From NCBI GenBank assembly GCA_963744275.1, contig CAVUSX010000024.1, positions 372,001-436,000 of the forward strand: DNA of 64,000 nt, in the 5' to 3' direction. A program made the position numbers and the translations under genes. Positions 35,353 to 44,815 of the stretch are shown here, one piece after another. Under the pieces are notes generated by a model that saw only the letters and a list, made by a program, of their open reading frames with translations, was not told where the DNA came from and made no database searches. This DNA is from VAZQ01 sp963744275 (GTDB taxonomy: Bacteria > Pseudomonadota > Alphaproteobacteria > Rhizobiales > Xanthobacteraceae). Positions within the stretch are counted from its first letter, which is position 1, and every line of letters starts with the position of its first letter.

Positions 35353-35635
35353 GACGCCTTCCTGTAAACTTGTTATAATTAGCGAGGCCCTGTCCCCCGC
35401 TCTTCCTGCCAACCTACCGGCGAGGGTCTAAAATCCACTTAAACAACACAATAAAAAGATCGTTTATTTGCCACGGTCAATTGTCAATTGAACACTCGTA
35501 TCGAGGCTTCGTCGTAACGTTCCATTGACGATCATTTGCCGGAATGGACACGAATATTGCCGATTTTGGCAGGCCGCTCCCCTATTGCGCGCCCGATCGC
35601 CACAATTCGGCGGCGACGAAAACCCGCCGCGAAAA
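35353..35635. promoter_or_regulatory. AT-rich regulatory region upstream of the LdtR-like gene
   Basis: Clearly lower GC than its neighbours. It carries two CAATTG palindromes one base apart (35478-35490) within GTCAATTGTCAATTGAAC, a plausible dimer operator. A TATAA-type sequence (minus strand, around 35373-35378) lies some 20 bases before the regulator start. No gene is seen here. Confidence 0.4.
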
Positions 35636-36535
35636 TCATTCACCCTCTCTTGCTCCGCGCAGGAGGCGTATGATACCGGAAAAATCCGTGGCTGCGCCGC
35701 CGTCCTCGACGAAGCGTTGATAAACCGCGGCTGCTCCTGCACCAAGTGGCGCGATGGCGCGCGTGAGACGCGCGGCGTCTTGCGCGAGCTTCAGATCCTT
35801 CAGCATCATCGCGGCGGTGAAACCCGGCTGATAGTCCCGGTTGGCCGGCGAGGTCGGAACCAGACCGGGTATCGGGCAGTAGCTCGTCAGCGACCAGCAC
35901 TGGCCGGAGGATTGCGAGGCGATCTCGAACAGCTTTTGCGGCTCGAGCCCGAGCTTCTCGGCCAGCCCGAAGGCCTCGCAGACCGCGATCATCGAAATCC
36001 CGAGGATCATGTTGTTGCAGATCTTCGCCGCCTGGCCGCTGCCGGCGGCGCCGGCCTGGACGATGATCTTGCCCATCGCTTCCAGCACCGGCTTGGCGCG
36101 CGCGAAGGCCCTGTCGCCGCCGCCCACCATGAAGGTCAGCGTTCCCGCCTCCGCTCCGGCGACGCCGCCCGACACCGGCGCATCGAGCATCTCGAGCTCG
36201 TTGACGTTGGCGGCCGCCGCCACGGCGCGCGCGGTCTCGACGTCGACGGTCGAGCAATCAATGAGCAGCGTGCCCGGCCTGGCGGACGCCAGCACGCCGC
36301 CTTGGGCGAGATAGACCTCGCGCACCTGCTCGCGCGCCGGCAGCATGGTGATGACCAGGTCGACCCCCATGGAGGCCACGTCGAGCGAGCGCACCGAAAT
36401 TCCGCCGGCCGCGGAGAACTTGTCGAGGGCCGCCGCGTTCACGTCGTATCCGCAGACCGGATGGCCGGCCTTGATCAGATTGCGGGCCATCGGCAGACCC
36501 ATATTGCCTAAACCGATGAAACCGACTTGGGCCAT
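35636..36535 (-). CDS. 3-hydroxyisobutyrate dehydrogenase family oxidoreductase
   Basis: A 299-residue NAD(P)+-dependent beta-hydroxyacid dehydrogenase. The dinucleotide motif is GFIGLGNMGLPMARNL, the substrate motif is DAPVSGGVAGAEAGTLTFMVGG, and catalytic Lys is in GSGQAAKICNNM. This is the length and order of MmsB, the valine-degradation enzyme. An enoyl-CoA hydratase-family gene of the HIBYL-CoA hydrolase kind lies 1.5 kb away on the same strand, which fits valine breakdown; tartronate semialdehyde reductase is the alternative. Confidence 0.87.
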   Translation of the reverse strand: MAQVGFIGLGNMGLPMARNLIKAGHPVCGYDVNAAALDKFSAAGGISVRSLDVASMGVDLVITMLPAREQVREVYLAQGGVLASARPGTLLIDCSTVDVETARAVAAAANVNELEMLDAPVSGGVAGAEAGTLTFMVGGGDRAFARAKPVLEAMGKIIVQAGAAGSGQAAKICNNMILGISMIAVCEAFGLAEKLGLEPQKLFEIASQSSGQCWSLTSYCPIPGLVPTSPANRDYQPGFTAAMMLKDLKLAQDAARLTRAIAPLGAGAAAVYQRFVEDGGAATDFSGIIRLLRGAREGE

Positions 36536-36547
36536 GTCGTCTCCGGC

Positions 36548-37564
36548 TTACAGCGCTCGCCCGCCCAAACGCTGCGACAGGTCGGGAACAAGGCGCTCGG
36601 CCGCGATGCCCTCGACCATGGCGCGGGCATTGGGCCCGAGCGCCCGCACCGCTGCCACATAGGCCGCGACCTCATCGGCATCGCGCACTGCCTGCGGATA
36701 GTCGGTGGCGAACACCGTCTGCGACAGCGCTACTTCCTGCAGGCCGAACCGCACCCATTCCGCGCCCCATTCGGCCGCATGGTCGGGTCCCGCCCACCCG
36801 GCGCAATCGTAGAACAACCGATGCTCGAGATAATGATCGAAGGGCTGTTGCGGGCGCCGGTTATGACGCGGGATCGCGGCGGTGCCCCATTTTTCGCGCT
36901 GCTGAAATCCCCGAATGCGCCCGAGATAGCGGCCGAGGCCGGCAGCGAAGTGAGAGAACTGGACCCTCAGCGTGGGCAGCTCGTCCAGCAAGCCGCTGTT
37001 GATCAAGCGGACCGCGGCGACCATCAGGGAAAACTGCCATCCCAGCATGCGACCCAGATCGTCCGCGTCCATATGCGCCCAGCCGATGACCTGCGGCAAC
37101 GGATGAATGAAGACGTAGAGATCGAGATCGGCCGCCGCCCGCCAGAACGGCAGCAGGCTCTCCGCATCGAGCGCCTGGCCCTGCAGCTCCGAAGCGATCA
37201 CCACGCCCGGGAAACCGAGGTCGACGGCGCATCGTTTGAGCTCTCGTTCGGCCTCGGCGGGCCGCAATGCCGGAACATGAGCCAGCCCGATGAAGCGCCC
37301 GGGATGATCGTCGACCGCCTGCTTGATCCGGTCGTTGATCAGGCGGCAGACCGCGACGTCGGGCTGATCGAAGCCGGAACCGCAGGACAGAACGCCCGCA
37401 TCGATGCCGGCGCGATCCATCATCCGGATATGGGCGGCGAGATCGGCCAGCAGCGGATTGAGCAGATAGTTTGGATTGCCGTTCGCATCGAGCCGCGCCG
37501 AAACGCCGTCGCGCTCCTTCATGAGCTCGGGCGGTGTGTAGTGCTGCTGGAAATCGATGATCAT
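36548..37564 (-). CDS. amidohydrolase-2 family enzyme (C)
   Basis: A 338-residue metal hydrolase. The first metal motif is IIDFQQHYTPPEL, with FIHPLPQVIGW, VQFSHFAAGLGRYLG and the metal Asp in FATDYPQAV. The pattern is that of ACMSD-like decarboxylases (2-amino-3-carboxymuconate or gamma-resorcylate type). ATG 37564 is used; a TTG at 37576 is an alternative. The next gene downstream, 12 bases away, is the 3-hydroxyisobutyrate dehydrogenase-like gene. Confidence 0.8.
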   Translation of the reverse strand: MIIDFQQHYTPPELMKERDGVSARLDANGNPNYLLNPLLADLAAHIRMMDRAGIDAGVLSCGSGFDQPDVAVCRLINDRIKQAVDDHPGRFIGLAHVPALRPAEAERELKRCAVDLGFPGVVIASELQGQALDAESLLPFWRAAADLDLYVFIHPLPQVIGWAHMDADDLGRMLGWQFSLMVAAVRLINSGLLDELPTLRVQFSHFAAGLGRYLGRIRGFQQREKWGTAAIPRHNRRPQQPFDHYLEHRLFYDCAGWAGPDHAAEWGAEWVRFGLQEVALSQTVFATDYPQAVRDADEVAAYVAAVRALGPNARAMVEGIAAERLVPDLSQRLGGRAL

Positions 37565-37603
37565 GGAAACCGCCAAATCAAATCAGGTTGCTCAAATTCG
37601 ACG

Positions 37604-38053
37604 TCACGGCGTGTGCTCGCGCGCGGACAGGAGCGCAAGCGTCAGATAAACGGCCAATAGCCCCAGCTCGACGATGATGACCCAGAGGCGTCCGCCGTAG
37701 ATCTGCGGGAACAGCGCCTCCACGGCCGCCATGGAAATGACCGAGGTGAGCCATACCACCGCGCCCCAGGGCGCCGCCAGCCACAGCCCCACCGCGGCCA
37801 CCAGATCGATCACCGCGAAGAACACCGTCGCCGACTGATAGGGCATGGCATAGGAATCGAAGCCCTGTGGCGTCGGCGCGCCCACGCCGCAAACGATGGC
37901 CCAATAGTACAATCCTTTGATCAGAGCGATGCCCGCCATCACGCGCAGGAACAGGACCAGCCGAGCCGCCCATTGATCGCCGCTCGGCTCACCTTCGCCG
38001 GCATGGACGGGTTCCAGCACCCGCGGCTGCTCGTCGATGGCCGGATCGCTCAT
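37604..38053 (-). CDS. four-helix membrane protein (DUF6163-like)
   Basis: A 149-residue protein with an acidic N-terminus and four membrane helices (LFLRVMAGIALIKGLYYWAI, FFAVIDLVAAVGLWLA, VVWLTSVISMAAVEALF, VIIVELGLLAVYLTLALL). This build matches the DUF6163 family of Alphaproteobacteria (recalled, not checked). Its start overlaps the stop of the enoyl-CoA hydratase-family gene by 4 bases. No function is known. Confidence 0.72.
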   Translation of the reverse strand: MSDPAIDEQPRVLEPVHAGEGEPSGDQWAARLVLFLRVMAGIALIKGLYYWAIVCGVGAPTPQGFDSYAMPYQSATVFFAVIDLVAAVGLWLAAPWGAVVWLTSVISMAAVEALFPQIYGGRLWVIIVELGLLAVYLTLALLSAREHTP

Positions 38054-39131
38054 GGCAAGGCGAGCTCATCGGCCTGCGGCTGGAAATACCGTTCGACCTC
38101 GGCCGCGCTGACCGCCTCGAGTTGGGATGGCTGCCAACGGGGCGCCTGATCCTTGTCGATGATCACCGATCGTATCCCTTCATAAAGATCATGCCCGAGC
38201 AGCAGGCGCGAGACTATGCGGAATTCGCAGCGCATGCACTCGGCGAAATCGAGCTCGCGACCGCGCCGCAGCTGCGCCAGCGTGATTTTGAGGCTGGTCG
38301 GAGACTTGGACCGGATCGCGGCCGCCGTGAGGCGCGCAAAGTCGGCATCCGCCCCTTGATCCGTCTCTTGGCCGGTTGCCTGCGCATCGAGCGCGGCCAG
38401 GATGCCCTCCACGCTGTCGCCTGTAAACAGGCGATCGATCAGCCCCCGTCGGCCCGACAGAGCCCCCTCCCCGGCCGGCTCCGTGAAAGCGCCGAGCAAA
38501 GCGTCGACCGGCACGTTGCCGCAAAGCCCTGCCAACAGGTCGGGGAACCGCCGTCGAAGCGACGCGATGGGTGGCAATGCCGGCCGCCAGCGCGTCGGCG
38601 GGGCCGAGCCGGTCTCCGGTCAAGGCGCAGTAGAGACCGAGCTCGCCCGGCAGGCGCGGCAGGAACCAGGTCGCGCCCACGTCCGGGATGAAGCCGATGC
38701 CGACCTCCGGCATGGCAAAGGCAAATCCGTCGCCCGCCACCCGATGGGAGCCATGGATCGAGATACCGACGCCACCCCCCATGACGATGCCGTCGATGAG
38801 CGACACGTAGGGCTTGCGATAGCGTTTGATCAAGGCATTGAGCGCGTATTCGGTCCGCCAATAGGCCAGCGCGGCCTGGTAGTGCCGGGTGCGCCCGAAG
38901 TCGAAGAGAGCCCGCAGGTCGCCGCCGGCCGAGAAGGCGCGCTCGCCGGCGGCCGTGACGATCACCCGGGTGATGGCGGGATCGCCCTCCCATTCCACCA
39001 GCTGCCGCGTGAGCGCGCCCACCATGCCGAAGGTCACGGCATTGAGGGCCTGCTGGACGATTAAGGATGACGATGCCGGCGGCGCCGCGGCGCTCGAACA
39101 GGATTTCAGGCTGAGTGAAGTCGGGCGCCAT
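38050..39131 (-). pseudogene. enoyl-CoA hydratase / 3-hydroxyisobutyryl-CoA hydrolase family gene, two frameshifts
   Basis: Three consecutive frames make up one protein: EILFERRGAAGIVILNRP (start, ATG 39131), then QALNAVTFGMVGALTRQL through MGGGVGISIHGSHRV and PEVGIGFIPDVGATWFLPRL, and lastly RRRFPDLLAGL to ELALP. One extra base near 39048 (after cca in cgtccaGcagg) and one near 38568 restore a 360-residue frame typical of HIBYL-CoA hydrolases. The oxyanion-hole glycines (GGDLRAL, MGGGVGIS) are intact. Its 4-base overlap with the next gene argues that the reading frame was recently intact. Confidence 0.78.
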
Positions 39132-39334
39132 CGGGCCGGGTTCGGCATCCACCGGTTGCAGACCCTCGCGGCGGGTGCCGCGAGACCGCCAAAAAGGGGC
39201 GATTGTTGCGCGGATCGATAGAAGGGCCCGCGCGAGCCGTCAACGCCGGCCTGGGGGCCGCAGCCGCCGGCAGCCAGTGGCAAGGCGGTGCCGGAACGGC
39301 TAAAAAGACGCTCCGTCCGTTCCGGAGTGCATCA

Positions 39335-40393
39335 ATGGCTATCAAATACGGCCGTCCGCTCGAGGCGAAAGCCCGCATCAGCCCGGTAGGGGCGACGGCA
39401 CCCGCCAAGGCCGAGTTCCGCCTCGATCTCGCCGTCCGCCCGCGCCGCAACCGCAAGACCGACTGGACGCGTCGCCTGCTGCGCGAGAACGTGCTGACGG
39501 TCGACGACTTGATCTGGCCGCTGTTCGTGGCCGACGACACCCGCAGCCCCATCGGCTCGATGCCGGGGGTCGAGCGGCTTTCGATCGATCAAGCGGTGCG
39601 TGCGGCCGAGCGCGCCGCCGCGCTCAAGATCCCCTGCCTGGCGCTGTTTCCCTATACCAATCCCGACTTGCGCGACCACGACGGGACCGAGGCGCTCAAT
39701 CCGGAGAACCTGGTCTGTCGCACGGTCCGCGCCATCAAGAAAGCGGTGCCGGAGATCGGCATCCTGTGTGACGTCGCGCTCGATCCCTATACCAGCCACG
39801 GCCACGACGGGCTCTTGCGCGAGGGCGTCATCGCCAATGACGAGACCGTCGAGATGCTGGTGCAGCAGGCCTTGGTCGAGGCCGAAGCCGGCGCCGACAT
39901 CATCGCGCCCTCCGACATGATGGATGGACGCATCGGCGCCATCCGCGGTGCCCTCGACCGCGCGTCGTTCACCGACGTGTCGATCATGGCCTATGCGGCC
40001 AAGTACGCGTCGGCCTTTTACGGCCCGTTCCGCGACGCGGTCGGCTCGAGCGCGACCCTGGTGGGCGACAAGCGCACCTATCAGATGGATGCGGCCAATT
40101 CGGACGAGGCGCTGCGCGAGGTCGAGCTCGACATCGCCGAAGGCGCCGACATGGTGATGGTGAAGCCCGGCATGCCCTATCTCGACGTGCTGCGCCGCAT
40201 CAAGGATACATTCGCCATGCCGACCTTCGCGTATCAGGTGTCCGGAGAATACGCGATGATCATGGCGGCCGCCCAGAACGGCTGGCTCGATGGGGACAAA
40301 GCCATGATGGAAAGCCTGATCGCCTTCAAGCGCGCCGGCGCCTGCGGGGTGCTCACCTATTTCGCGCCCCGGGTGGCCGAGAAGCTGGCTTGA
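39335..40393 (+). CDS. hemB: delta-aminolevulinic acid dehydratase (porphobilinogen synthase)
   Basis: HemB condenses two aminolevulinates to porphobilinogen in haem/tetrapyrrole synthesis. The active-site lysines are in MAYAAKYASAFYGPF and MVMVKPGMPYLD; DPYTSHGHDG and APSDMMDGRIGAI complete the site. From ATG 39335 the length is 352, as in related genomes. It is transcribed away from the enoyl-CoA hydratase-family gene across about 200 bases. Confidence 0.95.
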   Translation: MAIKYGRPLEAKARISPVGATAPAKAEFRLDLAVRPRRNRKTDWTRRLLRENVLTVDDLIWPLFVADDTRSPIGSMPGVERLSIDQAVRAAERAAALKIPCLALFPYTNPDLRDHDGTEALNPENLVCRTVRAIKKAVPEIGILCDVALDPYTSHGHDGLLREGVIANDETVEMLVQQALVEAEAGADIIAPSDMMDGRIGAIRGALDRASFTDVSIMAYAAKYASAFYGPFRDAVGSSATLVGDKRTYQMDAANSDEALREVELDIAEGADMVMVKPGMPYLDVLRRIKDTFAMPTFAYQVSGEYAMIMAAAQNGWLDGDKAMMESLIAFKRAGACGVLTYFAPRVAEKLA

Positions 40394-40515
40394 TCCGTGT
40401 TTCGAGCCCGCATGAGCTGCGATCCGACCTCGGCAAGATCGGATCGCCGGCGGACGACATCAAGGCCATCGAGACCGGCAATGCGGCCCGGCTGATCACG
40501 CGCCACGAGGCGTGA
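40390..40515 (+). pseudogene. possible amidohydrolase C-terminal remnant
   Basis: A 41-codon frame, overlapping the hemB stop, reads RVSSPHELRSDLGKIGSPADDIKAIETGNAARLITRHEA. Its end resembles the C-terminus of amidohydrolase-2 enzymes (xxDIKAIxxGNAARL). It has no upstream part and starts at a TTG. It may be the tail of a deleted gene or chance; the resemblance is weak. Confidence 0.3.
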
Positions 40516-40620
40516 GCCCAAGGCGGCGCGCGCCCGCAACCGGTCTAGGCCGCGATCCCCTCGATGCAGCGGCGCAATGCTGCGATCAGCTCTTTGCTGA
40601 GGCGAAGATGCGCCTCCTCG

Positions 40621-43017
40621 CTATCGAGAATTCTTGCTGAAAGCGCTCTTCTTGAACGCGATCTTGCGGTGCTGATCCGCCTCGGAGTCCAGTCCGGCCG
40701 AGTCGCAAACGATCTCGATCAACCGATCCGCCGCGTGCAATCGGCCCAGGAGATAATCATTCTCGCGATAGGCGCGCGAGAAGAAGGCCGCGAAGTGGCC
40801 AAAGCCGATGCCGCGCAAGCTCTCGATCCCCTGAAAGCCCTTCAGCGTGTGCACGTCCTGCGGGCTGATGCGGTCCACCAGGATTTCGTTGAGCTCGCCC
40901 ATCTCGCGCCCGCTGGTCACCGGCAGCGCCAGCACGTCCCAGAACGGAAAACCGAGGTAATTGATCAGGACCTCCCGGCGGGCGTCCGGATGCCAATCGT
41001 TCGGATCGAGCGCCGCCAACAGATCGTCCAGATCACGCGTGCTCGCGTCGAGATTGATCTCGGCGGCGAGCTGCGCGATCAGGCGATCGATCTTCTCGAG
41101 ATGCGCCTCCACGAACGCGGCCGCATAGCCGTGCAGATTCTTGACCTCGCTGGCCGACGGGGCGCTCGGAAAGATGTCTGCGATGAGATCGCGTACCTGC
41201 TGGCTGTAATAAGAGGGATCCTCCCGGCGGCGCAATGCATCGAGCCGCAGGTAGAATTCCCGCTTCAAGCGATCGACCCCCTGCGGATTGAGGCCGGCAA
41301 AGCGTTCCTGATCGAGCAATCCGTACAGCCGGTTCTGGCCCTCGATCAGGAAGTGCAACCGCCGCTCGCGGTATTTCACGTCGAATGCCAGGAGATAGTT
41401 CACCCAGGCCGGAAAATGCTCCGTGGTCGCGGTCTCGAACTCCAGTGCCGCGCTGTCGACCCGTTCGTAGACGATCCCCTTGGCGAGCGCCCAGGCGTCG
41501 ATGATCTCGGCCACCACCCGCGCCAGCGGCGATTGCGCCGGACTGCCCCGCAGCTTCACGATCAGCTGGGCCCCGAAGGCGCGCACCGAGGCGAGCTTGA
41601 GCCGGACATAGGCCTGGTAGGCGAAGCCGGCATCGCGCGCGACCTGGGAATTGACCTGCTCGCGCCAGGCGCGCAGCTCCTGCGTCGAGATCGGCCGCGC
41701 GAAGCTCGCGGTGACGACCTTGGTGACCAGTTCGCTGACGTGGGGCCGGGCGCTGTCGATGATCGCCCGCAGCCGCCGCACCCGTTCGTTGAAATCGATG
41801 ATCCAGCTCAGCTCGTCGGTGACCGGCTGCGAGCTCGGAATGTCCGACATCGCGCCGCGCAAGGTCGAGAAGAAGCCCGGGACGTCGAGATTCGCCGGCG
41901 TGACCGGCGAAGCCGGGTGCGGCTCGATATAGACCAGCCGGCGATCGACCTGGCGATAGGCCGATCGGCCATGGATGGCCGAGATCGCGATCTGGAAAGG
42001 CCGATTGTTGAGGACCGCGCCATCGATGAAGGACGACCTGGTCGGGTCGACGTCGGCCTGCAGGTGCTGCGCGAACTCCCGGCTGATGAACTCCGCCCGC
42101 CGCGGCCAGGCCGCTTGGCGCTGCGCGATCAGCTCGTCCATCTCCAGGATCTGCGCCGGCGGAAAGGCGCCCGGAAAGGACGACGTCGCCCGCGCCGCAA
42201 AGGCGAGGGCGGGCGCATTGTCCAGCCCGAAGTCGCTTTCCACCTCGCCATTGGGCCGGCGTCGATAGGTGAACCGCAGCACATGATGATGCTCCAGCTC
42301 ATGGATGAGCGGAGGATCGTGGATCTGAACCAGCTGCCGATAGCCGTAATAGTCGGTGAGCGTCACGAACAGGTCCAAGGTGTGCCCGGACGGCAGCAGC
42401 GATGCCCCCGGACGCCCGGGGCCCATCGCGGTGACCGCGTCGTACATCAAGCCCGCCATGAGGGGCCCGTCGAGCGGCGGCTTGAACCAACGCGATCGCA
42501 CGAACAAGGAGAGCTTCTGGCGCACCTCGGAATCCCGGCCCGCCTGCAGCATGCCGGTCGCCGCGGCCACCCAGATCAGCGGCTTGATGAACCACTTGCT
42601 CCAGCTTCCCGCCCGCGCGTCGGGCGCCAGCAGAACCGAGACATCGGCGTTGTCGAGCCACAGGTCGCGCAGCGATCCCATGGGCAGGTCGTGGCTGAGC
42701 GCGCGCGCCAGCATCGTGCCGTTGATGCCGCCGGCGGAGGCGCCTGCGATGACGTCGACCACGACCCGCAGCTCCAACGTGCGGCCGATCTCGCGCAAGA
42801 GATCGAAATAGACCGCCTCGGTATCGTATTCGGGGTGGTCTGGCTCGGCTGCGTCGCGGAACGAGGCCTTGGCGCGGACGCTGCGATCGGCGATCCGGTG
42901 GAGCGCGCTCGAGGCGCGCACCAGCTTGAGGATCTCCTTGGTCATTCCATGCATGTAGACGGCGAGCGAGACGCCGCCGGAACAGACGAGGGCGATCCGA
43001 AGTTCCTTCTCGCGCAA
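40621..43017 (-). CDS. patatin-like phospholipase (DUF3376-type C-terminus)
   Basis: A 798-residue patatin-domain lipid acyl hydrolase. The oxyanion-type loop is CSGGVSLAVYMHG at residues 12-24, the nucleophile Ser94 is in AGASAGGING, and the catalytic Asp is in FIDGAVLNN. The long C-terminal half is the region usually labelled DUF3376. No ATG lies in frame near the start; TTG 43017, with AGGAG six bases before it, starts LREKELRIALVCSGG and is the best choice (an in-frame ATG at 43221 lies in poorly coding sequence). Function may be lipid turnover or signalling. Confidence 0.85.
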   Translation of the reverse strand: MREKELRIALVCSGGVSLAVYMHGMTKEILKLVRASSALHRIADRSVRAKASFRDAAEPDHPEYDTEAVYFDLLREIGRTLELRVVVDVIAGASAGGINGTMLARALSHDLPMGSLRDLWLDNADVSVLLAPDARAGSWSKWFIKPLIWVAAATGMLQAGRDSEVRQKLSLFVRSRWFKPPLDGPLMAGLMYDAVTAMGPGRPGASLLPSGHTLDLFVTLTDYYGYRQLVQIHDPPLIHELEHHHVLRFTYRRRPNGEVESDFGLDNAPALAFAARATSSFPGAFPPAQILEMDELIAQRQAAWPRRAEFISREFAQHLQADVDPTRSSFIDGAVLNNRPFQIAISAIHGRSAYRQVDRRLVYIEPHPASPVTPANLDVPGFFSTLRGAMSDIPSSQPVTDELSWIIDFNERVRRLRAIIDSARPHVSELVTKVVTASFARPISTQELRAWREQVNSQVARDAGFAYQAYVRLKLASVRAFGAQLIVKLRGSPAQSPLARVVAEIIDAWALAKGIVYERVDSAALEFETATTEHFPAWVNYLLAFDVKYRERRLHFLIEGQNRLYGLLDQERFAGLNPQGVDRLKREFYLRLDALRRREDPSYYSQQVRDLIADIFPSAPSASEVKNLHGYAAAFVEAHLEKIDRLIAQLAAEINLDASTRDLDDLLAALDPNDWHPDARREVLINYLGFPFWDVLALPVTSGREMGELNEILVDRISPQDVHTLKGFQGIESLRGIGFGHFAAFFSRAYRENDYLLGRLHAADRLIEIVCDSAGLDSEADQHRKIAFKKSAFSKNSR

Positions 43018-43254
43018 AGCCCGCTCCTGCCGCTGATTTGCCGAGGTGGCGTGATCATGTCGATAGCGGACGCAAACCGGAAGCGCTTCCGTCGCCGGCC
43101 CGCGGCAGATTGCCGGGAAACGCCCCCGCGCGCCTCGTTCCCCGGCGGTGGCCCGCTCGATCCGCGCCGGCGCCAATAGGCCGGCATGGGCCCTCTTGCG
43201 TCGGGGCGGTGCATTATCCATCTCCCTCGTGCCAGCGAGGAAGGACGTCTTGCC

Positions 43255-43794
43255 ATGACCGACAGCGCACCGCGAGGGATCGGGGTATCGATCGATCTCA
43301 AGCCGCACGCCTACGACCCGACCGTCAACCCCGAGCTGTTCAAGGGCGTCTTGGCGCGGCGGTTCATCGCTTTCGTCATCGATGTCGTGATTATCATGCT
43401 GCCGGTCGCATTCGCCGCCATCTTCATATTCTTCCTCGGGCTGGTGACGTTCCTGCTCGGATGGGCGCTGTTTTGGCTCCTGTATCCGGGCACGATCATC
43501 TGGGCGCTGATCTACTGCGGCACCACCTTGGGCAGCCCGGCCTCGGCCACGGTCGGGATGCGAATCATGGACCTCGAGATGCGTACCTGGTACGGCGCGC
43601 CGTCCTATTTCGTCTTGGGCGCCGTGCACGCGATCGTTTTTTGGATCACGGTCTCGATCCTGACCCCGCTGGTGCTGGTGGTCGGCCTGCTCAACGAGCG
43701 CCAGCGCCTGCTGCACGACTTTCTGATCGGCACGGTGGTGATCAACAACCCGGTCCGCGCCCAGGCTCTGCGCATGGCGCGCTCGCCGCTCTGA
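43255..43794 (+). CDS. RDD-family membrane protein
   Basis: A 179-residue protein with the RDD-domain start (ARRFIAFVIDVVIIM: Arg-Arg and Asp) and three membrane spans, then LNERQRLLHDFLIGTVVINN, typical of the family end. Function is unknown in general (possible ion exchange or transport). ATG 43255 is preceded by GGAAGGA. It is divergent from the patatin gene across 237 bases. Confidence 0.85.
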   Translation: MTDSAPRGIGVSIDLKPHAYDPTVNPELFKGVLARRFIAFVIDVVIIMLPVAFAAIFIFFLGLVTFLLGWALFWLLYPGTIIWALIYCGTTLGSPASATVGMRIMDLEMRTWYGAPSYFVLGAVHAIVFWITVSILTPLVLVVGLLNERQRLLHDFLIGTVVINNPVRAQALRMARSPL

Positions 43795-43996
43795 CGGGCC
43801 ACGCGGGGCCGAGCGGCGGCCGAGAAGACGTTTGACGCGAAGCCCCGGACGGGCGATCCTCAAGGGTGCTGGGCAGGAGGGATGCCGGCATCGCGCCAGC
43901 AATCCGGGCGAGGAACCGATTTCACCCGGGCTGACGACGCGCTAGAGTGGCGGGCGACGAGACCGCCGGCGACCCATCGATGGTAGATCGACCCCC

Positions 43997-44746
43997 GTGA
44001 CCCAGCACTCGCGCAATACCCCGCAGTTCTACCTCACGGCGCCCTCGCCCTGCCCGTATCTGCCGGGACACGAGGAGCGCAAGGTCTTTACCCATCTGGT
44101 CGGCGAGCGGGCCGCGGAGCTTAATGACCTGCTGACCCATGGCGGCTTCCGGCGCAGCCAGTCGATCGCCTACCGGCCGGCCTGCGAAGCCTGCCGGGCC
44201 TGCATTTCGGTGCGGGTCCTGGTGGAGGATTTCCGGCCCGCCCGCAGCATGCGGCGCGTGCTGGAGCGCAACCGGGACCTGGTCGGCGAGATGCGGGTCG
44301 CGGTGCCGACCTCGGAGCAATACTCGGTCTTCCGCTCCTATCTCGACAGCCGGCACCGCGACGGCGGCATGGCCGACATGACGGTGCTCGATTACGCCAT
44401 GATGGTGGAGGACAGCCACGTCGAGACGCGCATCGTCGAGTACCGAAGGCGCGGGCCCGACAGCACCATCAACGGGCGCGGGACCGGGGCGCTGCTGGCG
44501 GTCGCGCTGACCGATGTGCTGAGCGACGGGCTTTCGATGGTCTATTCGTTCTTCGAATCCGAGCCCAGCGAGCGATCGCTCGGCACCTTCATGATCCTCG
44601 ATCATATCGCCCGGGCGCGGCGCATGGGACTGCCCTATGTGTACCTGGGCTATTGGGTGCAGGGCTCCCGCAAGATGGACTACAAGGGGCGCTTCCTGCC
44701 GCAAGAGCGCCTGGCGCCGGAAGGTTGGCGGCGCGTGGAGAACTGA
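43997..44746 (+). CDS. bpt: aminoacyl-tRNA-protein transferase (Bpt/Ate family)
   Basis: A 249-residue protein that adds Leu (Bpt) or Arg to protein N-termini to mark them for ClpSAP degradation. Conserved features are FYLTAPSPCPYLPG, CEACRACISVRV, SQSIAYRPACEAC and the C-terminal LGYWVQGSRKMDYKGRF, which are the signatures of the arginyl/leucyl-transferase family. Start is GTG 43997. In Alphaproteobacteria the Leu-transferring Bpt form is usual. Confidence 0.92.
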   Translation: MTQHSRNTPQFYLTAPSPCPYLPGHEERKVFTHLVGERAAELNDLLTHGGFRRSQSIAYRPACEACRACISVRVLVEDFRPARSMRRVLERNRDLVGEMRVAVPTSEQYSVFRSYLDSRHRDGGMADMTVLDYAMMVEDSHVETRIVEYRRRGPDSTINGRGTGALLAVALTDVLSDGLSMVYSFFESEPSERSLGTFMILDHIARARRMGLPYVYLGYWVQGSRKMDYKGRFLPQERLAPEGWRRVEN

Positions 44747-44815
44747 ACCCGGCATTGCGCCGTCGGGGGCCGGTGCTGCAGGCGGCAATTTCCTGATTTC
44801 CGTCGGCAGCGTCCG

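Noticed and set aside
43186..43254. Earlier start (ATG 43186) for the RDD protein
   Set aside because: The added 23 residues are not like RDD N-termini, and ATG 43255 has a good ribosome site.
40621..43902. Patatin gene starting far upstream (about 1093 codons)
   Set aside because: The extra N-terminal part overlaps the divergent RDD gene and is Arg/His-rich; the TTG with AGGAG at 43017 is the better start.
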